Assembly (NCBI RefSeq): GCF_037126465.1
Contig: NC_088203.1
Location: 52,675,581-52,739,580, forward strand
Reading direction: 5' to 3'
From: Ornithodoros turicata
Taxonomy: Eukaryota; Arthropoda; Arachnida; Ixodida; Argasidae
DNA: 64,000 nt
In this document: one piece after another, positions 43,487 to 53,524 of the stretch
Layout: each line of letters opens with the position of its first letter
How positions within the stretch are numbered: position 1 is the first letter of the stretch
Position numbers and translations under genes: made by a program
Notes under the pieces: generated by a model
Databases searched by the model: none
The model's input: the letters and a program-made list of their open reading frames with translations, nothing else
Told to the model about the DNA's origin: nothing

Positions 43487-43883
43487 CAGGGTGGGTGCTA
43501 TAAAAGGTTAGTTACGTTTTCGTGCGTGATGCTTTACCTACCTGACAGACAGATTTTCGCTGCCACCCAATGAATAATTTATTTGAAAGAAGCCTACGAA
43601 AAAATTGTGGTTACCAGCAACTGTGTAACAAAATAAATACAGCCACACAAACTTTCGTCTTCATGTATTTCCTATGCACTATACTGACGGATGGAGGCGA
43701 AAGTTTGCATGGTCGTATTTATTTTGTTACACAGTGCTTGGTAACCACAACTTTTTCGTAGGTTTCTCTGGCATAAATGCTTTACTCTGAGGCATAGGAA
43801 GTTTGTGCGTCAAGGAGGTATCGCGTTAAGGAGATATCACGTCTTGCACGAAAATGTGACTGACCTTTTAGTGCACCCACCAT
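43487..43883. mobile_element. Foldback MITE (near-complete palindrome)
   Basis: The ends GGGTGGGTGCTATAAAAGG and the reverse complement of 43860-43881 (GGTGGGTGCACTAAAAGG) pair. The inner parts pair too: AACAAAATAAATAC near 43627 with GTATTTATTTTGTTAC near 43712, and CCTACGAAAAA near 43593 with TTTTTCGTAGG near 43752. TA flanks both sides (43485-43486, 43884-43885). Most of the 397 bp can fold on itself. Confidence 0.8.
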
Positions 43884-45939
43884 TACATTCTTAGGAGTTT
43901 GGTTTAACAAACATCAGATCTATCAAGGCCCACTGGTAATGTTATTTAGAAAATCTCGCTTCATGCAATCAGTTAAACTGAGACTTTATGTTCTCTGAAC
44001 TGAGACTATGTTCTGCAATCGTATATAGCGGACCACAAGTAAAACTTTCTCTCGAAACTTCAGGTCACTCAAACGTATAAAAACATGCACATTACGGTGA
44101 CACAGTTAACAGTTGTTTTTGCGCCACTAAAACTCAGTGACAAAGTTCGAGCAGCGTTATATGTATGTAACACACTTCACAAAGGCCCGTTTTTCGCTTA
44201 AAGCAGATCCTCACAATCGTTATAAAATCTGATATCCAAACACGACGGGTTCGCGACACACGAGAACTGTTATTCGCTTGCCCAAAGAAAACATTCCAAC
44301 AGAAATCACGTAACACCGTGATTTGTTAGCCAAATGTTCCCCCGTTTCCGTTCCACATTGAGCCAAGATGAATAAGATTGCACGCAACGGCGTAAGTTAT
44401 CAGTATCACACCACCTTATTTTAGACCAACAACCAAACATATTTCTTGGAAAAGCTTTGTGTACACGAATCTCACCATAGCAGTGACAAATGTCGCATCA
44501 CAATCTAAGGAAAAGTTGTCACAGCTTCATGGACACTCAAATTACCCAAAAACGAAACAAGAAAGGGTGGCTCACGATTTCATCACAATATTGTAAAAAA
44601 TATGACATACTGTACCTTTTACACAGCACTTCAGCAAACAAAACTTCGCGCACATACACACAAACGCCATGCCGTTGGCAATGAGGCACTGAGCTGACAC
44701 CGGTTTGGATTGGATAACAGATCGTAATCCAAGCAATCAAAGTCACGCCCAAAGGACCTCTAAGACACCGGTTTTGGTTTTGGTATCTCCGAACCAATGA
44801 ATACGGTGTTGTTTCCTTCCGTTTTTGCGCAAAGCGAAAGTGTTCCGGTTAATCTCGGGATCAAAATTTTTGCACCTCCGTGTGAAACAGAAAATGGAAC
44901 TCAATGGACAATTGAACATAAAGGTAGGATGCAAGCAAGCTGATGAAGCAATTCGCTGCGAGATCGACCTATAGGGGGCGAAACTGTCACCCTTCTAGCG
45001 CCTTCTAGTGTGGATAACACGTGGGCCTATGTTCGGAATTGATAGTTCTTTTCCGTGATTCTAGTATATATTCACCGGAAGATCACTGGCACGATACTCT
45101 CCGCTTCTATGCTCCACCTACTGCTGTAAACGCTGAATAAACGTGTAAAAGCAGACGACGCGTCCACACAATGTAGTTCACTGATTCTCCGCAGCGCGCC
45201 GACACTGCTCGATCTCGGAGCGATATTCGCTCCGACAAGTTTTACTGCGCCAGCTGTTAGTGCCTCGTCTTCCGAGATCGCGCGTTGGCGACGTTTGTAG
45301 AAGGAAATGCGAAAAACGACGACAACGAGGACGATGAGGACAATGGTTGAGTTAAAGGTCAGATATGCCGATTTTGAAGTGCCGCAGAACTGAGCGATAC
45401 TCGCGCTGTGTGTTCATTACCAAACACTGAATATGCGTGCGAAATATCTTGCTCCAACTGTTCGTAGTTTTTAGGAACCTTTTTTTTAATTTTCCCGCCC
45501 ACTCGTAAGACTGTCGGCAAACCCTGCGCGCAGGCGCACTGACGTCACTGATCTAGGTTTATCTGTCTTTGGCTTGGCAGGGACTCTTGTCTTGGCCGCT
45601 TGGCTTTCTTGGTTTCGTTCTCTGTGCACCGTACGTTGGCAACCAGCTGTTATGTTATTGCTAAGCCGGAAACAAAGCATGTGAACATTTCTTTGGCGCG
45701 ACGTCGTTTGGAAAGCGCACTTCCTTGTGCTGACCTTGCCTTTTATGAGCTGAAGCGATGTGATACGTGATATGCCACGGCGAAGTTGTTGAGAATGTGA
45801 CGATGCTATAGCTAGAGTGACTGGTGTGATTACCGACCTATCCAATGCATGTGAGCGCCTGGTCGCGGCCGTGGCACTCGGCCATGTGCGATTGTTTACA
45901 TGGATGCGCTGACGCTCGCCCAGCAAACCACAAACGCCC
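43884..45939. other. No recognisable gene; a possible solo LTR and a perfect palindrome
   Basis: 45009-45170 begins TGTGGATAAC and ends TCCACACA, with a TATA-like box (45062-45070) and AATAAA (45136-45141). This is LTR-like in layout, but no target duplication is visible. GGAGCGATATTCGCTCC at about 45217-45233 is a perfect palindrome. The minus frame 45486-46064 (192 codons) has no motif. Confidence 0.3.
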
Positions 45940-46480
45940 TGGTGATATCCACAATAACTTGCAGATGTCTCAGACATCTCAACGTCCACCGGATATCTGT
46001 GGGCTATCCATGGCTTGGTCCAAATTGGGTCGCTAATATCCCGGACATTGTAACGTCCTTTCAATATCCACTAGATATCCCAAGTTCATGTCATCACAAA
46101 ACACATTTTGGTGCACTGTACAGATTTAAAAACTGCTTTTGGATAATATTACGAGACCAGTGCATGGTGAATGAAGCTCTGACAGCTTTGCATAACAAAG
46201 CTTTCTTTTGCAGCATGTTTTATGTGCTCCAATGACGCGTGATTTTTTACAACTGTCACATATTTAAATAATCCCAACAAACAACAGACGTCCTGACGGC
46301 GTCTGTAGGATATCCCATCTTTTACAATGGGATATCCCTGGGAGCAGTCTGAATATCCCATAGATATCCATGCGACATACAGGAGACAAGGATATGGGCA
46401 CTGTTTGGACGTCGCAGGTATATCCCTTCGATGTCACCTTGGGATATTAGGACAAATGTACGTGGGACGTTTATGAACCG
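45940..46480. repeat. GATATCC / GACGTCC-rich degenerate repeat block A
   Basis: At least ten near-palindromic sites of the GGGATATCCC, GGATATCC or GACGTCC type occur irregularly, for example at 45942, 46038, 46070, 46310, 46328, 46366 and 46440. Spacing is uneven (about 15-40 bp in clusters), so it is not a simple satellite. Confidence 0.55.
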
Positions 46481-47119
46481 TTATTGTTCTGACTGTTAAA
46501 ATTCAATATAATGTGCACTTATTTTACTTGATGCATCAGAAGTGACGACGCCACGGTTTTATTAACGGAAAGTAGCCTACATACTTAGTATGTTAATTAA
46601 TGAACGTAAACGTGTTTAAAGGTGCTCTCACCCTAAAAATAAGGGCAGTCCCCTAATGTGCGCCCCCCTCCGCCCCACCGCGTACGCGGAGGGAGACCAG
46701 AGCATCCACAATAGCGTCTGCTGCCGAAATGGCTGGAGCATATACTGAAATACAAGTTGCAGGGGCACGTTCATTATAAGAGTATTGCTGTGTAACACAT
46801 TTCTAACGGTGAGGGGGTGCCTCTTTGCATTTAATTCGTGTGTGTGCCGATTCAAGGTATAACCAATAAAGTTTCTGACATTCCTTCCTATCTAATATTG
46901 TGTTTTTAACTCAGGCTATTCTCTATAATGTGAGGAACAGCTGCGTGGAGCTGTAAAAGTGATCGAATTCTGTTGCACGGCTAGTGTCACGCACAGATAA
47001 ATACGTCGCATGGCCAGCAGCACGCGAACGATAGAGATATAGGTTTTACTTGTTCCCCCATATCTAGTTAAGGTTCACGGAAGTTTTTGCTTGCTCTCAG
47101 CGCAAGAAAAAAGTTGCTG
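46481..47119. other. Spacer between the two GATATCC-rich blocks
   Basis: No feature recognised. A minus frame at 46628-46855 has no motif. Confidence 0.4.
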
Positions 47120-47365
47120 TCCAAATATGTGAAACATCACATATATCCGTACCTCTCCAGGCGACGTCCTGGCGACATCCCACTGATGTTGAATGGTCCA
47201 ATCAGTGCCCAAAATCTGGTATATACTAGATCTTGCATGGATACCTCGGGGATGAAGGCTTTTCAAACATCCAAAGTGCGATATCCTACAGACGTCCCTG
47301 GGACATCAGTTATTTACTAAGTAAAACTGAAACTCGAATGCTGTTTTGGGATATCCCACCAGACG
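47120..47365. repeat. GATATCC / GACGTCC-rich degenerate repeat block B
   Basis: Contains GCGACGTCCTGGCGACATCC, GCGATATCCTACAGACGTCC and GGGATATCCCACCAGACGT. Its last GGGATATCCC site (about 47347-47356) is exactly where the Gypsy element on the minus strand stops resembling its family. Confidence 0.55.
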
Positions 47366-50225
47366 TGACTGCGGGCCACAGCCTTCATTTTTGTGACACC
47401 AGGGTGGCTGTCATGAAGCAAGTCGAGAACCTTTGCACGTAGCTCTTGAGGAATGACAACACGATTTCCGAGAAGTATACAGTCATCCTGCACGCTCAGT
47501 TGATCAAAACGCCTTTGGTAAGGCCTGTAGTCAGTGACGTCAGGTAATCTGCCGCCTGACAACAGTATGTGGCGAACGTTGGATGCAATGACGTCTCTTG
47601 ACGTTGCTTGAGCGACTACCTTTGCGGATAAAACAGTTGGGTAGACTCCTTCCAACAGGAACACTTCTGCCGGTCGTTCCACGGGAACAGCTTCAGTAGG
47701 TAGTGGCAATCTGCTCAGTCCGTCGGCATGTGCGATGCGGCTTCCCTGTCGATAGACCAACTCGTAGCGGTAAGATGATAACGTCAGGGCCCAGCGAAGA
47801 AGCCTGGGTGAACAGTTATTAGGTACAGGCTTATCGTGCGCTAAAAGTCCCAACAGTGGCTTGTGGTCGGTCACTATTTCGAATGCATGACCCCAGAGGT
47901 ATTGATGAAACCTCAGAACGCCGAAAATTACGGCCAGAGCCTCTTTATCGAGTTGGCTGTAATTACATTCTGCTGGCATTAAGCTCCTTGACGCATATGC
48001 AATAGGAAGCTCTTCACCTGACAGTTCACGGTGCGCAAGTACAGCACCCACGCCATAAGGCGATGCATCACATACCAACACCAAAGGTTTTTTGGGGTCA
48101 AAGTGAGCTAGGACCCTAGCAGACGTTAGGAGGTCCTAACTTTTTTGGAAAGCGAGCTGCTGCTCGGTGCCCCAAGTCCATGGCGCATTTGCTCCCAGTA
48201 ACTTGTTTAGAGGATGCAGTACTGTCGACAAATCAGGCAAGAACTTCCTGTAATAGTTCACTAGCCCCAGGTAGCTCTGCAACGTTTTCACATTCGTTGG
48301 CGCTGGCGCCTTCGGCACAGCTTCTACCTTCTTTGGATCAGGATGTAACCCCGCCTCCGTGATTACGTGACCTAAATAGTGCACCCTAGGGGCCATAAAA
48401 ATGCACTTTTCAAGTTTCAATCGTAGTCCAGCCTCTTCAAGCCTTCGCAGTACAATATCCAAGTTCTTCTTGTGATCGTCGTCATCCTTTCCAGTGACAA
48501 GGATATCGTCGAAGTAAACCACGACGCCACGCAGATCTTGCAGCAGGTTTTCCATTATTCGTTGAAATAACGCTGGTGCCGTAGAAACACCGAACGGTAG
48601 CCTTACGTACCGATACAACCCTTTCTGAGTGTTGATGGTCACCAGGTTCTTGGACTCTTCGTCCAGCAGTATTTGTTGGTAAGCATCCTTGAGGTCAAGC
48701 TTACTGAATTTCTTTCCTCCTGACAGCTTAGCGAACAGTTCCTCAACCCTTGGAATCGGATACTTCTCAGGTACGGCAACGGGATTTACGGTAATCTTGA
48801 AATCACCGCAAATTCTTACACGTCCATCGCGTTTGACGACAGGAACAATGGGCGCGGCCCATTCAGACGTCTCTACTGGTTACATAATGCCTTCACGCTG
48901 CATACGTTGTAGCTCCTCGGCGACTCGGTCTCGAAGAGCAAACGGTACTGCACGCGCTTTAAAGAATCTTGGGCGTGCGCCGTCCTGAATTTGTAGTTTC
49001 GCTGTGACATCCTTCAGGGTACCCAAAGTGTCTGAAAAAACGTCTTGATGCTTAGCAATAACGTTCTCAACAGTTGAGACCACGCAGACGTGTGTGTCCT
49101 CTGCTGTCAGAGCCATGCCAAAAGCTTTCATCCAAGTGCGGCCGAAAAGATTTGGGCAAGAACCCGGCGCCACGTAGAGTGGTAAGCACTCCTGCTTGTC
49201 ACGGAACTTCACTTGAACGTTCACGCATCCCCTCACACGAGTTAGTTCACCAGAATAGCTTCGCAACAGTACGTTGGAAGTCTCAAGCTTTGCATGGGGA
49301 AGAACCTTGCGCAGAACATTTTCGCCAATGATAGATACTCCAGCACCTGTATCGAGTTCCATTTCCAACGGAACACCATCCAGGACGACGTGCGCGCGAA
49401 ACGGATCGCTTCGATCCGACGCATTCCAGAGATCGAACACTTGAGACACAGAAGTAGCTTCTTCGTCTTCAGATGGATCTTCAACGGCATTTACTGGTTT
49501 CTTTTTGTCAGACTTTTTCTTGTCTTCCACCTGTTCTTTCTTCTTGTTTGCTTTTCCTTGGCAAACTTTCGCCAGGTGACCTTTTTTCCCGCAGCTATGA
49601 CAAACTGTGTTACGATGTCGGCACTGTGTCGCCAAATGCTTATCACCGCAGCGGTAACACGTTATTCCTGTCGACTTATTCTTCACAAAATTCGCAGCTG
49701 TGCCCTCGGATTGTGTGGACAGCGCTCTGGAATCGTTTCGTGCAGCTTCAATTGCGACAACAGTCTTCTTTGCAATGGCTAGGGTAAGATCTGGCACTTC
49801 GAGTAGTCGTGTCTGCATTTGGGCGTCATTAATGCCACACACAATTCTATCACGTAGCATACTGTCCCGAAATGTCCCGAATTCGCAATCATCCGACAAT
49901 CTGTTCAACGCAGCAATGAAATCACTTACGGCTTCGCCTTCCTGACGAACCCTTGTGTTGAACTTGTAGCGAGCGACCACTTGTGACGGCTTTGGAGAGT
50001 AATGGCTATCCAATGCCTCCAGGATGGCGGGTAGTGCCGTGGCGGACGGTGCAGCAGGCTCCGAAGTAACGTATATGTCTGCTTTCCACAGCATGTCAAA
50101 AAGACAGCGCGTTGCTTGTCCTGAGCAACGTTGTTAGCTTCGAAGTACTGCTGAATCCTTTCCCGGTAGTCAGTCCACGCAGAAGCGTCGCCGTCGAACT
50201 GCTCAATATTGCCGTAAACTGGCAT
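47352..50225 (-). pseudogene. Gag-Pol polyprotein of the Mag-like Gypsy element
   Basis: Translation starts at 50225 (MPVYGNIEQFDGDASAWTDY). A frameshift near 50060-50095 leads to the long frame 50094-48880. Gag zinc knuckles read CYRCGDKHLATQC and CHSCGKKGHLAKVC (about 49565-49650). Protease shows LDTGAGVSIIG (about 49330-49362). RT motifs are KLDLKDAYQQ, LPFGVSTAPALFQRIM and YFDDILVTGK (catalytic Y-F-D-D, about 48499-48516). RNase H shows VCDASPYGVGAVLA and DKEALAVIF. The integrase zinc finger begins HDSHPGVTKMKAVARSH (about 47365-47415) and then ends. TAA at 48880-48882 and TAG at 48136-48138 lie in frame and look like single-base changes. In the family this protein makes virus-like particles, copies RNA and integrates. 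This copy cannot. Confidence 0.85.
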
Positions 50226-50294
50226 GACGGTGAGTGCTCTGTAGATGCAGGTCTACTCGAACAGCAAAGATGCAAAGTGGTTAATCCTCGTCGC

Positions 50295-50650
50295 CAATAT
50301 CATAGTCGCGGGATGGCGTAAGTATAGAAACACAGACATCATGGCGAGTTGTATGCCTTCGAGTCACGGTGTAGCAACTGCAACGTCGTGCTCTCTGTAC
50401 GTGAACTTTATTTCGTAAAGGAAGAGTGAAACGCGATCAACACAAAGGTACGCCGCGCAGTCGAGAACTTAAACACTAGGTAGTATATCAAGGGAACGGC
50501 GGCGCAGTGATATTGGATAAGCTACCAAAGCCTTGCGGCGGTGCTGACGTAATTGACACTGGATATCACAACTACACACAGCTAAACGCCGTAAAAGCAC
50601 TCTGTGATACACGAAAGGGGAAAACTTGGCAGTGTTATGTATCATGGCCA
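50295..50650 (-). repeat. Putative 5' LTR of the Mag-like Gypsy element
   Basis: On the minus strand it contains a TATA-like GATATACTAC and an AATAAAG signal (plus-strand CTTTATT near 50405). It ends just before TTGGCGACGAGGA. There is no second LTR in the window to fix its borders, so the start is uncertain. Confidence 0.4.
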
Positions 50651-50660
50651 ACCTAATGAG

Positions 50661-51035
50661 AAATGGAGACATATGCGGAAATTCGCCATGTTTTTATTTG
50701 CTCCAACTCGCCATATTAAGTTGAACAAACACAACCAGATACAACTACCACTAGTTCAAACAACTCGGAGAAAAGATGTGCTCACGCCAGCAATCGCTCC
50801 ATTCCTGACGTCAGCACCTCTTTTCCTTATGTTGTTTGAATTCGTTAATATTGGGGGTTTGAGTCTCACATGTCTGTGTCGTCACGAATTGTGGTCTACC
50901 TCGGCAATTCTCGTTGTTTACGTCGCAACTTCTCGCTTCGTACAGACATGATAGCCTCCGATAGCCTCGTCTCAGTTGCTTTCCGCTGAGGGACCTGTAG
51001 ATCGGTGTATTCATAGGCGACATTTCATTTTGCCA
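50661..51035. other. Spacer between the Gypsy element and the LINE
   Basis: No feature recognised. A CCAATATTTGACGAATATTG stretch at about 51034-51053 marks the LINE's left border. Confidence 0.3.
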
Positions 51036-51039
51036 ATAT

Positions 51040-52795
51040 TTGACGAATATTGTGGAATACCGCCGGATGAAAGCTAAAGTAACACGAGAACTTAAGAAAG
51101 AGGACAGGAAGCGTTGGCGTAAGTTTTGCCACCACCTTTCACGATCCGGCCACGAAGATCTGGCGGACAATCCGATCTCTGAAGGAGGCGCCCCCTCAAA
51201 AGAATCCTCTTGCGGCCTTGGCTATCGTTAAGGGTGTAGACGACAACACGCTAGCGACGGACTTCGGTGTAGTACTAACGACTCCGGCGGCTGCCTCGAC
51301 CACGCCACTACACCGCAGCTTTGTCCACAGTTTGACGGCTGAACTTCCCCAAGACTGGCCCCGTCCCCCGGAAGTTATGGACCGCGACTTCACACTAATC
51401 GAGCTAAAGGCAGCGTTGAAGCTTGCTGTGAACGCCGGCTCGTCCCCTGGACCCGATAAAATCACCTATGCCGCCCTACGAAACCTTCACGGGCGGTCAC
51501 TCTAAGCTCGCCTTCATGTGTATAATACGTCTTGGCAACAAGGATTTTTACCACATACATGGAAGGAAGCATTGGTTGTTCCCATCCTGAAACCAGGCAA
51601 GCCCCCAAATGCCCTATCCTCCTTTCGCCCTGTGAGCCTGACAAGCTGTATGGGGAAACTGATGGAGAGAATGGTTTTGCATCGCCTCGACTGGTGGCTC
51701 GAAAAACAACGTGCGTTCCCTCACGAAATGGCTGGATTTCGTCGCCACCGAAGCTCCATGGATCCAGTTCTCGGCCTAGTTTCTACAGTTCAACATGCTC
51801 GTGCCCATCGACGGATCGTCCGTTCGGTTTTCCTGGACATCAAGCGCGCATATGATACCGTCTCGCACATTTGTGAACTCCAGGCCTTGCGCTCGTTTGG
51901 AGTATCCGGTCGGCTCTTCGTCTGGCTCCAAGACTTCCTTACGGACCGAACTGTCGCTGTCCGTACGTCCCAAGGCCAAAGCCCTCAGCATCCTGTTCCT
52001 CAAGGAGTCCCCCAAGGAAGCATTCTCAGCCCGACACTCTTTAACGTGGTGATGGCCGAGCTACAATCAGTAATTCCTGGCAAAGTGTCGTTTTCCGTGT
52101 ATGCAGATGACGTCGCCATTTGGACAGTAGGAAAATCATGCCCAGCTCTCCAGCGCCGCCTGCAGCTCGCTTTAAACAATATTTATACGTACCTCACGCG
52201 CCTTGGGATGGACGTTTCACCCGAAAAATGTGTCGAGCTCCCCTTTCACGCGCAAAGCTATGGCCAATTTCCCCCTTTGGCTTGGTACAAAGAAGCTTCA
52301 ACCGGTACGCTTTCACCGCTTCCTTGGCGTGGTAATCGACTCAGACTTGCGCTGGGCTCGGCACATTAAACACCTTGAAACTAAAGTGCAGCGATGGCTC
52401 CCCGCAATTCAACATCTTTCTGGCTCGGGATGGGGCTGTGATCAGCGTTCCCTGCTCGCGGTTCACGCGGCATTGGTGAGGGCGACTGTGCTTTACAGCC
52501 TTCCTGTTCTGCACAGGATATCAACAACTTCATTAAATACACTTCGGTCCCTGTCTGCTCGAAGCCTTCGTCGATGCCTCGGAGTTCCAAGAATGGCTGA
52601 AACACGGCAAGTACTGGCTGAAGCTCCCGATTGAGGTTCTCCGTGAACGGGAAACGGCTGGGCACTACCTCCGCTTGCGTGCTCACATTCCCCGCCATCC
52701 GCCCCTCAGGAAAATTCGATACCGCCCTGAAAGCGACTTCTATCAAGTAGCGCAGAGAACACGCCAGACTCTCACTGGCTTCATAACTAAGAGCA
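51040..52795 (+). pseudogene. Reverse transcriptase part of the I-type LINE
   Basis: YRRMKAKVTRELKKEDRKRW (51055-51115) is the usual linker before RT. Then come SSPGPDKITYAALRNL (51440-51490), FRPVSLTSCMGKLMERMV (51625-51680), MAGFRRHRSSMDPVL (51728-51772), FLDIKRAYDTV (51830-51862, first catalytic Asp), QGVPQGSILSPTLFN (51993-52050) and FSVYADDVAIW (52092-52125, catalytic Y-A-D-D). The thumb follows (FLGVVIDSDLRWARHIKHLE, in another frame). Stops at 51503-51505 and frame changes near 52230 and 52625 show inactivation. The frame is cut at 52795 by the LTR element. Confidence 0.85.
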
Positions 52796-52948
52796 TGTAG
52801 CAGCAGCGTCATAATCATCACCAGCACCGCCATCGGTTACGCGCAGCACTGCGCGTGACCCGAGCTTTCGTTTTCGGTTCATCGCCATTAACCGTCATTA
52901 AACCCATCAACCTCAGTAGAGCCTGGTCGCCTCATTTCTCGCTCTACA
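52796..52948 (+). repeat. 5' LTR of the CsRn1-type element
   Basis: 153 bp, TGTAG...CTCTACA, identical to 56725-56877. The left flank is AGCA. Confidence 0.95.
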
Positions 52949-52950
52949 AC

Positions 52951-52960
52951 TGGTGACCCG
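52951..52960 (+). promoter_or_regulatory. Primer-binding site of the CsRn1-type element
   Basis: TGGTGACCCG, 2 nt after the 5' LTR. It is identical in sequence and spacing to the site of the small LTR element at 7902-7911. Confidence 0.8.
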
Positions 52961-52987
52961 GACGTGATGTCTTAGCGTTCCACCATC

Positions 52988-53524
52988 ATGAACGGTGACC
53001 AGCACTCCACCAGCCCTTCGCCTCCCAGCCGGCCACCGCCACTTCCACCGCTTGAGGCTTCTGTGGCACCGCTCCGCCTGCTGCCCTTCTCCATCTCCGA
53101 CCCTCAGCTGTGGTTCGCGCAGGCGGAGGTTCTCTTCGACGGACGCCGCGTCACTTCTCAAGCCTCAGCGAAGATGGCGGACCGTATTATGGATTTTGCT
53201 GGCCTTCCATCTCCAGAAACCGTTGCCGCCCTGGCCCCCCGCACCTCCCCTCCACCGGTGGACGTTGCAATCAATGCCATCAGCACGTCGCTCCAGCAAC
53301 TCCAGACTACGGTGGCGGCCCTGGTGAACCGGGTGGACGCCATTCCCCCGCAGCGACCACGTTCCCCTCGGCGCCCGTTTTGCCGTCGCTGCTCGCCATC
53401 CCGTCAACGGTCTCCTTCGCCCTCTCAGCACCACTTCTGCTGGTATCATCGAAAATTCGGCGATGCCGCAAGGAACTGCCAGGCCCCTTGCTCGTGGCCG
53501 GGAAACGCTCCCCCCAACCATTAA
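52988..53524 (+). CDS. Gag-like protein of the CsRn1-type element, probably internally deleted
   Basis: 178 codons. After a Pro-rich start, residues 30-60 read [20 protein letters not shown] and [12 protein letters not shown], the opening of a Gypsy capsid region. It then jumps to [15 protein letters not shown], which usually lies much later in related Gags, so a large internal deletion is inferred between about 53162 and 53175. Residues 148-167 hold [18 protein letters not shown], a C-H-C-C zinc finger typical of this clade. It stops at 53522-53524. The pol frame overlaps it in the -1 frame, consistent with programmed -1 frameshifting. Gag would form the particle shell. Confidence 0.8.
   Translation: MNGDQHSTSPSPPSRPPPLPPLEASVAPLRLLPFSISDPQLWFAQAEVLFDGRRVTSQASAKMADRIMDFAGLPSPETVAALAPRTSPPPVDVAINAISTSLQQLQTTVAALVNRVDAIPPQRPRSPRRPFCRRCSPSRQRSPSPSQHHFCWYHRKFGDAARNCQAPCSWPGNAPPNH

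Larger units (their letters stand above)
47340..50660 (-). mobile_element. Ty3/Gypsy retrotransposon (Mag-like), 3' half of integrase and 3' LTR missing
   Basis: Minus-strand order: putative 5' LTR (about 50295-50650), primer-binding-like TTGGCGACGAGGA (about 50286-50298), gag with two CCHC knuckles, protease, RT, RNase H and the start of the integrase zinc domain. Homology stops near 47352 inside a GGGATATCCC site, so the element is truncated by recombination or insertion. A single long gag-pol frame is inferred. It contains one frameshift in gag and two nonsense codons in pol. Confidence 0.8.

Noticed and set aside
45486..46064. 192-codon minus-strand ORF
   Set aside because: No recognisable domain, odd composition, and it overlaps the GATATCC-rich repeat block. 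Probably chance.
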